A stretch of 64,000 nucleotides of DNA from Cristatella mucedo (taxonomy: Eukaryota > Bryozoa > Phylactolaemata > Cristatellidae): positions 1 to 64,000 of the forward strand of contig WPIO01000140.1 of assembly GCA_009760855.2 (NCBI GenBank), in the 5' to 3' direction. The notes under the pieces are model-generated. The model worked only from the letters and a program-made list of their open reading frames with translations, had not been told where the DNA came from and searched no databases. A program made the position numbers and the translations under genes. Shown in pieces: positions 23,355-34,728 of the stretch (its first letter is position 1; every line of letters starts with the position of its first letter).

Positions 23355-23380
23355 GCAGCAGCAGCAGCAGCAGCAGCAGC
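23355..23380. repeat. (GCA)n trinucleotide repeat
   Basis: About eight GCA/CAG triplets in a GC-richer stretch. Ser- or Leu-rich ORFs run across it on both strands (23,057-23,470 and 23,197-23,454), without a recognisable domain. Confidence 0.9.
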
Positions 23381-23558
23381 GAAGCTTCACGGCAGCATAC
23401 GGCCACCACCAATACTGCTGCCACCAGCTCAACCTTGCGGGTGACTATTGTCATCCACCGAGCTTTTTGAGGCGGCTCAGCTGCTATTCTCTGTTACTTG
23501 CTTTACTGGCACAACGACGAGGTGGTTGTGGAGAAGGATGGGGCCGAAGTCGCGGCCA

Positions 23559-23637
23559 TAATGTCGACTAGATTCGACACATGCTTGCGAGAGGTCATCG
23601 GCGTCCTGTCGGCCGTGTCCACATAGCTTGTAGAAGG
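23559..23637. repeat. Dispersed direct repeat, copy 2
   Basis: Second copy of the 22,597 segment, 962 bp downstream. On the minus strand both copies can be read in one frame (QDADDLSQACVESS here). The few changes between copies are silent or conservative in that frame. Confidence 0.8.
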
Positions 23638-23769
23638 ACTCCTTATAAGGCTTGCAGCAGCAGTGGCAGGGGACCTTGAAGAGGGACCATTGCACAAGCT
23701 GGTCTATCCTGTAGCTATCTTGGGCGACATGAGTGTGCAAAAGTGTGAGAACCGATTGAGCTTAGCCCG

Positions 23770-23819
23770 TTCAAAGCAAATGCAGCAATCCGGATCATAT
23801 TAATAGTCATATCAGCTAT

Positions 23820-23914
<95 letters not shown>

Positions 23915-24027
23915 CACATCTAATAATACTCTTTTTTGTTACATGCATAGTTCTTACAAGCGAATGTAGCTATCCGTATCATATTCATAGCCATATCAGC
24001 TATATATATATATAGCTGATATGACTA

Positions 24028-24070
<43 letters not shown>

Positions 24071-24150
24071 CTGATATGACTATGAATTTATATATGTATA
24101 CATATAATATGATTCTTTGTGTTACCTGCATAGTTCATACTAGAAATAAA
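23770..24150. repeat. Duplicated block around (CA)n(TA)n and (TA)n tracts
   Basis: Unit 1 runs from 'aatgcagcaatccggatcat' through (CA)n at 23,820-23,896 and (TA)n to 'ttgttacatgcatagttc'. Unit 2 repeats it from 'aatgtagctatccgtatcat' through TA tracts to 'tgtgttacctgcatagttc'. Within unit 2, 17-bp arms (23,984-24,000 and 24,015-24,031, one mismatch) flank a (TA)7 core, forming a 48-bp palindrome. Confidence 0.8.
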
Positions 24151-24159
24151 TATATAATA

Positions 24160-24260
24160 TTATTCGTTTATATAGTGCCCTGAGATACCTTAATCTATTT
24201 AGGTACTTCGCCTAATGCCACAGGATTCTAACCCATGACCTCATATATCAGTAAAATCTG
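24160..24260 (-). mobile_element. SINE, family A, decayed
   Basis: On the inverted strand the order is head 'gaggtcatgggttagaatcc', then the tail blocks whose plus-strand images are 'tatatagtgccctgagata' and 'cttaatctatttaggtac'. It fits SINE-A. Confidence 0.6.
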
Positions 24261-24484
24261 GTGATGGTTTGACGTTCATTCATCGTCTTGCTGTGCTGCT
24301 GGTTGCCGATTCTGCAATGAAACCTTCACCCAATGTTTGCCGTTTTATCTAGATGGAGTGTGAGGTCAGTAAAGACCGACTCGTCGTGCTTGACTCGACT
24401 GCTCAGAACCTTGGACGCTTGATTTAAATACGTAGGACTGCTGGTTTGCTGCAAGGCAATACAGACCGATATTGGGGTCACACA

Positions 24485-24672
24485 GTCTGCCTGAGCTTAA
24501 CAAAATTAAATAATAATACTAGCTGATACAACAGCTTCTTCTTATGTAGCGACAGAACAGCTCTAACGGTTATCACCACAGCTTGCAGTGCTGATCCAGG
24601 ATCGCCCAATACAGGATTCGAACCCACGACCTCGGGCCATATGTCGTGAAAAGCTACCGCCGTATCTAGTGA
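24485..24672 (-). mobile_element. SINE, family B (best head)
   Basis: The inverted strand has the cleanest B box of the window (gtgggttcgaatcctg, plus-strand image around 24,607-24,622), then 'gttctgtcgctacataag' and 'gctgttgtatcagctagta' with a TATT-rich end. The ORF at 24,478-24,834 is a by-product. No intact tRNA is present. Confidence 0.75.
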
Positions 24673-24899
24673 CCCATTACTTTGCAGTCCGTCTGACAAC
24701 TGCTGCAAGATAGAGTTCACCGAGAGGATCGAACTGGCACTGGACTCAGCGTCAGCATAGATTTTTCCCAAGCTGAGTTCAATTGGCAGACTTGGGGGAT
24801 CCATGAGCAGATGATGCAGTGAATACAATTGCACCGGGGTTCACTTGGTCCCTTCTTTACTTGCTCAGCCCTGGGTAACCGATTATGGTGCTTCACTAA

Positions 24900-25015
24900 G
24901 GCTGGACATTGGTATCAGCGCTGTGGTTCATTGCATCACGACCGAATCGTACTGACAGTGGGCGTTGGCATCAGCAATGTGGTGCCATGGCATCACGACC
25001 GAACAATGCTGACTT
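24900..25015. repeat. Two-copy ~55-bp tandem repeat
   Basis: Two adjacent units share 'ttggtatcagcgctgtgg' / 'ttggcatcagcaatgtgg', then 'catcacgaccgaa' and a final 'ctgac'. The 157-codon ORF on the plus strand and an 86-codon ORF on the minus strand overlap here; neither is recognisable. Confidence 0.75.
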
Positions 25016-26464
25016 TCGGATGGTCGAAAAACTCAGCGATACGTCGAATAAGTATGCCTGAGTCAAGGGCAGCTTGGCAAAGCAGGTGCATGATTTTGCC
25101 CGACCACCGATGGAAAATTTCGTTGCAATGGCGAGATTGTTTTCTGGTTTGTGAAGGCAAACGCCGAAGCACTAGCCGGACCAGCAATCGCCCTGAGCTT
25201 GCCGTTCCAGGTTCTCTGGTTTCCCGAGACAAATTTGGCTTTATTGGCAGCAAAATGTCTGCCAGCCTTTCGTCATGTCCTGCAGTGGTGCCGAAACCAT
25301 GAACCCGCTAGATACTGCTTGCATTGATGATCTGACAACTGGAAATGCTCGAATCTGATAACTTGAGGTATCTAATTTGCAAGAACGTGTCGAGTGCACA
25401 ATATGATCACTGTGGTGGTTAATGCTTTTATACTTATGCTTGATTTTGCATTTGATAGTGTTTGATATTTGCAACCTCTTTCACGGGTTTAGCATCTTTA
25501 CGACTATAAAGAGTGATTATTTTTGGAAAGTTGTTGACTGCCTTTAAAAATTAAAATTATATAAAAAAACTTGTGATGTTTGAAGATATATAGGTGGAGG
25601 TGTGCGATAGGTTTGTGTATGTGTTATGTGAGTGGTCGTGTGCATGTTCGTGTGTGCATGTGGCTTGTAGGTGCACGAATGTGCCGGTGTGTGTCGATAG
25701 ACTCACTGCTAGTTCAAACAACTATCGTCAAACCACTCTTCATTGAGAAGCAACATGTGGGCAGATACAACACTCACGTACTTATCACTTGAGTGAATTT
25801 GAGCGAGCAAGCGGTCTATGGTTCCTCTTTTAAGTAACCACTACGTTGACATGAATGCCACTGCCGAATTACTTATTCGTGCCGCCTCAGTTTCGGCCTT
25901 TGCTTCCAAACGGCACTTTGGAACTTACAGATGATTTTTTGACACAACAATCAGTGATTGCTGCTAGCCTCTAGCAAAAAAAGCAATTTGGGCTAATCGG
26001 TGGGCTGCAAGTAGTACCTTAGGGTAAGGCTACGCTTTTTATACGAAGTGAGTGTCACATAAACATCACTACCGACAATCCTACAAGTGTCGCAATAACG
26101 GTACCTTGTGCAAGCATATTCGGGCAGCCTAAGAATAGTGAATAGTCTGTTCGATGGCATCAAGGGGTTATTTGCACCTGTTTGCATTTGAAAAAAGCAG
26201 AGACCAATTATCAAGAGTACTCGATGAAAGAATCTATTAACAAGTGCACGTCCTAATAAATATTAGTCGGCATGCCTGTCTTGGATCAATATTCAGCGAC
26301 AGATCTCTTTAAGGTAGGACGAGCAATGGCTGCTCCTTGGATGAAACTATTTTGAATAATTTCAAATCCAATGTGACGTCTATGTCCACAGGCTGTTAGA
26401 ACTGAGAAAAAATCGCAGTGACTAGTACTACATTAAGACTTCAGCAGGATCCTGTCGAACAAAT
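25016..26464. other. No gene recognised
   Basis: A GT-rich patch around 25,610-25,700 is the only simple-sequence signal. The ORFs have no known motifs. Confidence 0.4.
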
Positions 26465-26865
26465 CCTTGCAACTTAATATCTCGTACAAATCTCAAGTTT
26501 TCTGAGACCGTGCATTTAGTCTGTATGCTCCCAAAGTCTGGAATCTCTCTTCCGACTTCCAACAATACGTACCCTCATTTGACCAGATTTAAACAGAAAT
26601 TTGAAACACCTATTTATGTCGGCCTTGAGTGATACCCGTGTTTCGTTCTTTACGTGCTTATGCATGCTGACATTGCATACTGCCACTGACCACGCTTTCG
26701 AGCTGACCCTGTTCATTTTCCCCTAACCTTGTTATTCATGTTGTTTACAAAGCATGCTACCATTAACAGTTCAATCGTGCCTCCTATGCAGCAAATGTAA
26801 AGGGCCTAGCAAGAAGTTGAAATATCTGAGTTAGGTTAAGTAAGTATATTATTATTATCATCGAA
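26465..26865 (+). mobile_element. LINE 3' end with tail
   Basis: The end of the RT ORF is readable at nucleotide level ('tctgagaccgtgcatttag', 'tatgctcccaaagtctgga'). It is followed by the 3' UTR ('gtgcttatgcatgctgac', 'ttattcatgttgtttac', 'cagcaaatgtaaag') and a (ATT)n tail at about 26,848-26,860. It is 5'-truncated, as usual for target-primed LINE insertion. Confidence 0.85.
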
Positions 26866-27127
26866 TATATTAGAAAAGAGCTTCAAGTAGTTGAGCTGGC
26901 ATAATAAGAGTGAAAGTAGCAGGTGTCAGAAAACATGGGTGACTTTTTCCAGCTCGTTCTGTCAGTAAGATTGGATGGGATTCTGCAGTAAAATGCTGCT
27001 GGTCTTTTGGAAGCCGGACGAAGGATCACCGGAAGTGATTCACACCTACACTTACAGACAGCTCATCGAGGATCCTCAAAGCTGCTGATTCATATCGGAA
27101 ATGTGAACCTCGATTATGTCAAGCTCA

Positions 27128-27673
27128 AACAAGTTATGGGCACATCCAGTGTTATTCACAAATAGGAATGGCTGACGGTCAAAATTGGCTCTGCCAGCAT
27201 ATTTATGCTGAATCAGCTTGAAATCGAGGTGTCATATTCCAAAGCGACCTCTCGTTAGACGACCATATCAGGTATACAGTCAAATCTGTCTTTTTTCAGC
27301 TTCATAGCATTGCTTAAATTTGGCCTTGTTTAGATAAGGATACCGCGTCTAAGTTGGTCCATGCATTCATAAAATCAAGTCTCGACTTTTGTAACTCACT
27401 GCTTACTGGCCTAGCAACATGCGCGATCAGGCGATTGCAGCTGGTGCAAAACTTCACAGCTAGGTTTGTCTGTCGTGAGCGTCGAAGTTGCCACAGTACA
27501 GCACTTCTCGCCGACCTGCACTAGCTACCAGTCAAGCAACTGATTTACTTAAGGTTTTGTTGCTAACTCTTAGGTCGATTCATTCTGTGGCTCCAGCCTA
27601 TCTCTCAGATATACTCACCCATCAGGCCAAGCGTCTAACCACCGGCTTTTCGGAATCCAGCAGTGTACAGCAG
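27128..27673 (+). mobile_element. LINE RT fragment, abutting the next copy
   Basis: It starts at 'aagttatgggcacatccag', the segment encoding VMGKPS, and continues through the SDLSLDDHI, LDFCNSLL, LVQN and LADLH regions. It stops at 'ggaatccagcagtgtac', before the C-terminus. Frameshifts and stops interrupt it. The next LINE copy starts immediately after, in the same orientation, at an upstream RT position. Confidence 0.85.
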
Positions 27674-27791
27674 TGAAACCTCACACCTTGTTAGTAAGTT
27701 CCAGTCTGGCTTAAGGAGCTAATCACTCCACAGAGTCAGCATTGCTTCGGGTATACAACGACCTACTTAGGAATGCAGACATGGGTAGAGA

Positions 27792-28946
27792 GTGTCTCTG
27801 CTTGTTTTGCTTGATCTTTCGGCAGCTTTTGATACCATCGATCACAAAGTTCTTCTAGAGCGCCTCTCATCTCGCCTGGGCATCACTGGCACTGCTCTGC
27901 AGTGGTTCAGGTCCTATCTCAGTGGCAGACTCCAGAGTATTGACGTGAATGGACTAAGATCATCTGAAGTACCTCTGAAATATGGAGTACCTCAGGGCTC
28001 AGTGCTAGGTCCGGTTCTTTTCACGGTTTATACTCTGCATCTTGCTGATGTGATTGCCAAGCACAATCTAGGCTTTCACTTCTATGCGGATGAAACTCAG
28101 ATGTACCTTTGCTTTAATCCCTCCCAGCTTTCGAGCACCTCAAATTCTCTCAACTCACTCGCTGCATGCATTGATGACATCCGCACGTGGATCGCCGCAA
28201 ATTTTCCAAAACTTAACGATGATAAAACTAACTTACTAGTTATGGGCAAACCGAGTGTGATCCAGAGATTTGAAAGGCTGACTCTCAAAATCGGCTCTGT
28301 CAGCATATCTCCTGTCGAATCAGCTCGGAATCAAGGTGTCACATTCCAAAGCGACCTCTCGTTAGACGACCATATCAGCTCCACAGTCAAATCCGCCTAT
28401 TTTCAGCTTCATAACATTGCTAAAATTCGGGCTTGTTTAGATAAAGATACCACGTCCAAGTTAGTTCATGCATTCGTGACATCCCGTCTCGACTTCTGCA
28501 ACTCACTGCTTACTGGCCTACCAGCATGTGCGATCAGGAGATTGCAGCTTGTGCAAAACTCAGCAGCTAGGCTTGTCTGTCGTGAGCGTCGCAGTTGCCA
28601 CATTACTCCACTTCTCGCCGACCTGCACTGGCTACCAGTCAAGCAACGGATTGACTTCAAGGTTTTGTCGCTCACTTTTAGGTCCCTTCATTCTATTGCT
28701 CGAGCCTGTCTGTCAGATATACTACCCCATCAGGCCAAGCATCGTACCACCCGCTTCTCGGAATCCAACAGTCTAGAAATACCTCATACATACCTTAAAT
28801 CCTTTGGAGACCGTGCATTTAGTTCATATGCTCCCAAAGCCTGGAACTCCCTCCCGACCTGCGTCAAAACATCCCCTGACCTGACCACATTTAAAATGAA
28901 CCTAAAAACACACCTATTTCGGACAGCATTTAGTGGGTCCCTGTGA
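27792..28946 (+). pseudogene. Non-LTR reverse transcriptase domain, partial
   Basis: The 384-codon ORF is the longest recognisable coding stretch in the window. It has the RT segment DLSAAFDTIDH (residues 8-18), GVPQGSVLGP (65-74) and the catalytic box, which here is YADE (98-101) where the family has YADD. The C-terminal part has LDFCNSLL, LVQNSAARLV, LHWLPVKQR and PKAWNSLP. The protein would copy LINE RNA into DNA at the target nick. It lacks the N-terminal apurinic-type endonuclease and the first RT segments, and the altered catalytic Asp argues that it is inactive. The start codon is arbitrary, because the LINE frame continues upstream with a break. Confidence 0.9.
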
Positions 28947-29040
28947 TTCGTCCTTGATGTGCTTATGCGTGCTGACACTGTGCATGCTGCCACTAACCAC
29001 ATTTGCATGCTGACCCTGTGCATGTCACCCCTAACCATAT

Positions 29041-30256
29041 TGTACCGCCGAAGGCTCGGCGGCGTAAGCTTGACCTGCTGCTTACCTAGCGGCGTAGCCT
29101 ATCGCCTAATGCCGTTCGGTGCGCGCCGACGGGCAATAAGCTGGCCGCCACGAAACGAGCGTTTCTGGCTCTGACCTGCTTACCGTTACTAAAGGGGGTC
29201 GCGAGTCCGCGGCGTGAATTAGAAAGCGAGACACACAGATTGGGGATTTTACTGAACTTTATTCGCAAGCGCACAAAGTCGCTGCGCGTCTAGTTCAGCT
29301 TTGTCTCCACACTCCTCGCACGCTCTCAACTGCACCAACACTCTTGCGGAGGGAATACTCCTCCTCACAAAGCGCGACCCGGACCCTAAACCCTAACCGG
29401 TGAACTAGAAATCCGTTCCCACCTGTGCCGAGGGAATACCCCAAACACGCCAACTTGCACACTCTTGCGGAGGGAATACTCCTCCACACTGAAGCGCGAA
29501 CCGGAGTCTAAACCCTACCCGGAGAACTAGAACTCGGTTTCCGCCAGTGCGGCAGGAATACTCCACACACGCCAACTACGCCTAGCTCGCGCCGGCAAAT
29601 CCCTATGCCGAGACCCCGTGCTAGCGCGCACACACAAAACATGAAAGAAACACAAAATGGCAGCTCAGGCGCGATACGACCGTATTCGGTGGGGTTCCAC
29701 CGAATCCTCCTGGCGCTGTCTCGTCTTGTTCCGTCAATCGCCGGCGAAACGCCCGCCCTCCTCCCTCGCTTTCAGAGAAACGAGTGCGACGGCGTCGAAG
29801 CCGGATCAAAGACAAAAAGACACGAGGCCAAGACCGAGCGTCGCTTGACTCTTAAATACCTAGCTGAAACAATGGGCAAGAGCTTAGTGGTATTGGGCCC
29901 GGACACCTTGGCCCATTACAAAAAGGAATTACTACCGTCCCCAGGCCACTGGAAGGGCACCTCCGTCCAGCTTAAATGGCGAATGGGTTCCAGACGATTC
30001 TTTCTTGGAAAGAGGGAAAGCGGGGGTTGACAGGCCAGCCAACATCAATCAGCAGCTTCCGCGAGTATCGGACCAATTCTAAAGGCCGAATCGCCGCCGC
30101 TCGTCTCGGAGCTTCCTGGCCTGCTCCTAAGCGCTTCCTCTCTAACCGCACTGACGCTCCTCTCTGGCTCACTGCTCCAGGACAAAGGGGCTCTAGCCCG
30201 CCGCCGAACAGCTCTTGTTCGCGCTAAAATTCAGCCAAAGCCAGCAGGGCGCTACA
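29041..30256 (+). mobile_element. Solo-LTR-like insertion, 1,216 bp, TSD ATAT
   Basis: The insert begins TGTACCGCC and ends GGCGCTACA: TG...CA ends inside an imperfect inverted repeat. It is bracketed by ATAT at 29,037-29,040 and 30,257-30,260. Joining the flanks restores the LINE 3' UTR order seen uninterrupted elsewhere. The insert is visibly GC-richer than its surroundings and has a TATA-like 'cttaaatacc' near 29,850. No gag, pol or second LTR is present. A short-TIR DNA transposon is the alternative. Confidence 0.75.
29338..29580. repeat. Two ~120-bp direct repeats inside the LTR-like insert
   Basis: Both units carry 'actcttgcggagggaatact', then 'aagcgcga.ccgga', 'taaaccctaaccgg' or 'taaaccctacccgg', 'gaactagaa', and a final 'acacgccaact'. 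The second unit starts near 29,460. Such internal repeats are common in U3/enhancer regions of LTRs. Confidence 0.8.
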
Positions 30257-30403
30257 ATATTATTCATCTCGTTTGTTTTTCAAGCATGATTTTACTTACC
30301 ATACAAAATCATTTCACTTTACAGCAAATGTAAAGCACCTAGAGAGAGATTGAGTTCTCTGAGGGCGCTTTATCAAGTGAATTATTATTATTATTATTAC
30401 TAA

Positions 30404-30805
30404 TACCTCGTAGAAACCTCAAATACTTTGAGACGGTGCTTCTAGTTCGTATAAGCCCGAAGCCTGGAACTCCTTTCCGACCTGCTTCAGAACATCTCTT
30501 GACCTGACCACGTTTAACAAGAACTTTAACACACAACTATTAAGGACAACATTTAGTGGGTCCCTTTCATTCGTCCTTCACGTGCTTATAGTTGCTGACG
30601 CTGTGCATACTGCCCCTAACCACATTTGCATCTGACCCTGTGCATGTCAACCCTAACCATGTTATTCATTTTGTTTGTATATAAAGCATTATCTTACTCA
30701 CCATTCAATTGCATTTCCCTTTGCAGCAAACGTAAAGCGCCTAGAGAGAGATTGAGTTCTCTGAGGGCACTTTATCAAGTGCATTATTATTATTATTATT
30801 ATTAA
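30404..30805 (+). mobile_element. LINE 3' end with tail
   Basis: It begins at 'acctcgtagaaacctcaaat' (RT C-terminus), covers the full 3' UTR and tail hairpin ('agcgcctagagagagattg', 'ttctctgagggcac'), and ends in (ATT)n at about 30,783-30,804. It sits 5 bp after the tail of the previous copy, in the same orientation. Confidence 0.85.
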
Positions 30806-32454
30806 ACAAGAAACATATAACCATATTATCGATGTGCATCTCAAAGACGACTAATGTTGCGTCTAGAAATAGCTCAGTGCCCTGATATAGTGAAGATTTA
30901 GATGAGAGTTCCTTGAATATTGTAAAAGGGTGCATTTCTAGATTGGCCTTGTGGCCGCATCAGCAAGTTGGTTTTCTTTGCCCATCAAACGATTGGGACA
31001 TTAGGGTTCCCTGTCAGAAAAAAGACCACTGTGGACTGACTTCTCTGGAAGGGAGGAACACAATCAAACGGGAGCTTCTTTGGTAGACCTTCGCAGAAGG
31101 TAGACCTTCGCAAAGTGCTGACACCATCGATGCATCTGCTTTCTACTTAACAAATATAATGTCGAAGTTTATTTCCACGTCGGACCGAAGGTAAATGACA
31201 TCTAAAGGTAAAAGAAATTGCTAATAAGGTGAGGATATCAGAGGAAGCTAGAAGTAATCGCATCGTCGTAGCGTTTAGGGCTTAAATTTTCTGGTAATAC
31301 TACGAGGTAACCACTGCGACAGGGGTGCACTTGAATCTGAATGTGCTAGCATACGCCGAAAATGTAGGGAGATGCTGTTACAGTATTACATGAAGAGAGC
31401 AATTTCGTGTATGCCCTCAAATCAAGAAAATCTACTTTTTTTAAAACCTGTTTAGGTATTTCGTACGACTATAGCGTCAATAAATGTTACGTGAATGAGC
31501 AAGACAATGTAGAGAGCACCATACTTACGATAGTATTTAAATAAAAAAGCAGCTGCATCTGCTGTAACTTCTGCACAAGTTGACTTCGCTCGATAAGATC
31601 GTGTCAGCACATCTTTGAGCATACGGCAGTATTAGGCTTCAAGATTCATCTTCCGTTCCTTGTCTGCCATCCTGTAAAGAATAAAGGGCCGCCTAGCTAT
31701 TAAGTGAAGTGGCTTTAGCCATCTTTAAATATGCAAAGGCGAGACAAATTTCTGGAACGAAAAGCAATAGCTGCAGATAACATTCGTTTAATATCCGAAC
31801 CTATGCAAGTATAGAAGACCCACACACGTTCGTGCATAATGAGAATCGCAATAAAAATGGGCCATTCCCAAAGCCTCCCATATGTAAAGGGGTACGAAAT
31901 AAATCCATATGAGCTCTTTAAATTTCACTGTTGCAAGGCATTTAGCTAAGACAAACATGCAACACCAAACCATTTAATGCATATGCATAGGTGTAAAAGC
32001 GCAAAAAAATAAATGTAGAGTTGCTTTTTTTAAAGAAATAAATACATAAAGTAATATTGCCTGTGAAAATGTAACGTTTAGATTATTGACATTTATGACT
32101 GCCTACCACTAAAAAGGGTCACTGCAAAGCCAAAAAACTATCGGAAAAGCAATTTCTATAGATACAAAAGAGTAAATTGATGAATCTCGACTTACGTGAC
32201 CAAACTAAAAAATTCTAAATTATGTAAATAGTCCTCAATAAATATCAACAGAAGCTTTTTAAAACTAAATATAATGATATTGAAGATCATCTGTCTTCAC
32301 TTTTAAGTGAAACATTGATTAGCTATCACTGGCAAAAATAGTCCTATCCGTAGCTTTCCTTGGATTGACGTGTCTCCAACTGCCACCACTTACACTGAGA
32401 ACCATCAAGAAGGGGTTAAGGTAAAACGGCTAGAGAATAAACTTGTATTACAAT
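30806..32454. other. AT-rich stretch, no gene recognised
   Basis: Only a 2-copy 'gtagaccttcgca' motif near 31,083-31,112 stands out. The single ORFs are short and without motifs. Confidence 0.4.
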
Positions 32455-32882
32455 GCGAACTTCCGACTTCCTCTCGACATCCCTGACTTAATCACATTTA
32501 TAAAGGAAAGCTCGCCTTTTTTCTGACAGCTTTTAGTGGGTTCCTGTTATTCGTCTTTATGAAGTTGTGCTTGCTATCACTGCTGAAAGCTGCCACTAAC
32601 CACTAGGCAAAATGAGCAACCACCAAGCTTAATACAATAGCTTCCGGGATGACCCCAAAAAAGGCCTTCGGTGTGCCAACCAGTTACAATACAGCTGCTT
32701 AGGATATCTTATCTACAAGACTGACCTAACCAGGCAGCCATGGATGCATCGAAAGACGAACTTATGAGGAAGAGAGTCAACTGCTATTTAATGGAATTAG
32801 TAAATGCAGCAGAGACTGCCTGTAAAGGTAAAGAGTTGAGATTAAGTTCTGCTTAGTGCTACACAGATGTATCATACAAACT
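32455..32882 (+). mobile_element. Decayed LINE 3' end and tail scrap
   Basis: 'cttcctctcgacatccctga', 'ttctgacagcttttagtgg' and 'gccactaaccac' match the LINE C-terminus and 3' UTR (32,455-32,635). A tail-like 'gagattaagttctgcttag' near 32,835-32,853 may be its 3' end or a separate SINE-A scrap. No (ATT)n run remains. Confidence 0.6.
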
Positions 32883-33069
32883 AATCACATTTTTTTAAAG
32901 CAATGCGATTAATTATCTTAAGCAACAAGCATTACATACCGTGGAAAACAAAGATGTAGAATGTCCTGTAGAGTCAACATTTTGACAGATTCAAGATAAC
33001 CACGATGACTTACTGAGGCTGCACCTTGCTTCAAACATTTCGCACTTGAATAACTTATTTCGTGCGAGT

Positions 33070-34727
33070 TTGCAGCACATTGCGGAATATGTAGAGTCAC
33101 AAATGCCTGAACTAACTTAACGTGGTATCCTTATCTAAACAAGCCCGAAATTTAGCAATGTTATGAAGCTGAAAATAGGCTGATTTGACTGTGGAGCTGA
33201 TATGGTCGTCTAACGAGAGGTCGCTTTGGAGCATGACACCTAGATTTTGACCTGATTCAACTGGAGATATGCTGGCAGAGCCAATTTTGACCGTCAACCT
33301 TTACAATTTCTGAATTACACTGGTTTGGCCCATAATTAGTAAGTTAGTTTCATCGTCATTTAGTTTTAGAAAGTTTGAGTCCTTCCATGTGCGGATGTCA
33401 TCAATACATTCAGCAAGCGAGTTAAGAGTATTTGACGTGCTCGATGGCTGGGAGGGATCGAAGCAAAGGTACAACTGAGTGTGATCCGAAAAGAAAGCCT
33501 AGATTGTGCTTAGCAATCACATCAGCAAGAGGGAGAGTGTACGCCGTGAAACGAACCGGACCTAGCGCGATTCCCTGAGGTACCCCATATTCCAGAGGTA
33601 CGTTAGATGATCTTTGTCCATTCACGTCAATACTCTGGAGTACCCCAATGAGATAGGACTTGAACCATTGCAGATCAGCGCCAGTGATGCCCAGGCGAGA
33701 TGAAAGGCGCCAGACAAGAACTTTGTGATCGATGGTTTCAAAAGCTGCTGACAGATCGAGAAAAACAAGCAGAGACACTCTACCCATGTCTGCATTCCTA
33801 AGTAGGTCGTTGTATGCCCTAAGCAATGCTGACTCTGTTGAGTGATTAGCTCTAAAGCCAGTCTGGAACTTACTAGCAAGGTGTGAGGTTTCGATATATG
33901 AGTTTAGCTGGTCCGCCACGACCCGTTCGAGTGTCTTTGATAGGAATGGTAGAAGGGAGACTGGGCGGTAGTGGCTCAGGTTCTCTTGGTCTAGTGTCGC
34001 TTTCTTGAGAAGTGGCCTGACTACAGCTTTTTTCTAATGGTGCTGGGACATGACCTGAGGCTAATGACATAACTATGATGTTAGTTATGTATGGCAGCAG
34101 CAGATCAATGCAACGTATGAGCAGGACAGTGGAAATAGGGTCCCGAGGACTTGTTGTCTGCTTTAATTAAGATATGAACTTCAGGACTAGATCACTAGTG
34201 ACCTGTTTAAATGTAGACATTGAGGTCCAGCCAGAAATCGGCGAACAGCCTCCTAGTGGGGATGTTGTCATCGCAGGGACGGATTCCCTCAACTTGTCTA
34301 TCTTCTGCACAAAGAATCGAGAAAAGCGAACGGCTAGATCATCACAGGGATCATCAGGTAAGGAGCTAATCTGGGAGCGGTTGAGGAGATAGTTGATCGT
34401 CAACATCAGCCTTTTTGGATTGTGCATCAGTGATTCAACAATATTTCTATGAAAGCTAGACTTGGCCTTTGCTAGGATCGATTGGTACGACCTACAGTAG
34501 TCTTCATATGCCTGTCGACAGTCAGTCCAGATCTTTTGTACGCCTTTTCAAGCTTTCGTTTAGTAGACCTGGCTAGTTTAATGTCTGTGGTAAACCATAG
34601 GCAGTCTGGGCGAGGGCGCACAGTGGGCTTTGTCAGAGGCGCAAACTCGTCGAGTCGTTTGCGAGCCAGTGTCGTGTTGTAGCTATCTACCAATGATGAC
34701 AGATTAGAGGGAGGACTGAGCAGCATT
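33070..34727 (-). mobile_element. LINE internal fragment (linker plus RT)
   Basis: The minus strand reads from the endonuclease-RT linker (RLDEFAPLTKPTVRPRPDCLWF near 34,650) through SSLPDDPCDD and the RT N-terminus (LDLSAAFETIDH, GVPQGIALGP) to SDLSLDDHISSTVKSAYFQL. The C-terminus, 3' UTR and tail are missing. A 4-bp loss removes the YADD box region and shifts the frame near 33,490-33,500. Other frameshifts separate the linker from the RT. The right end at ~34,727 abuts Polinton sequence. Confidence 0.9.
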
Positions 34728-34728
34728 A

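Larger units (their letters stand above)
27674..30398 (+). mobile_element. LINE (CR1/L2-like), best RT copy, split by an LTR
   Basis: The element starts inside the RT domain at 'gaaacctcacaccttg' and runs through the RT ORF to 28,946. The 3' UTR continues to 29,040, resumes at 30,261 after the LTR-like insertion, and ends in a hairpin-forming tail (agcgcctagag at left, ctctgagggcgct at right in other copies) with (ATT)n to about 30,398. The endonuclease domain is absent. Flanking target duplications were not identified because both ends abut other LINE copies. Confidence 0.9.

Noticed and set aside
24600-24640. tRNA gene on the minus strand, because of a perfect-looking B box
   Set aside because: No A box at the right distance and no acceptor-stem pairing could be seen. 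The tail is that of a SINE.
24829-25302. 157-codon ORF as a gene
   Set aside because: It covers a short tandem duplication, has an open antisense frame, and shows no recognisable domain.
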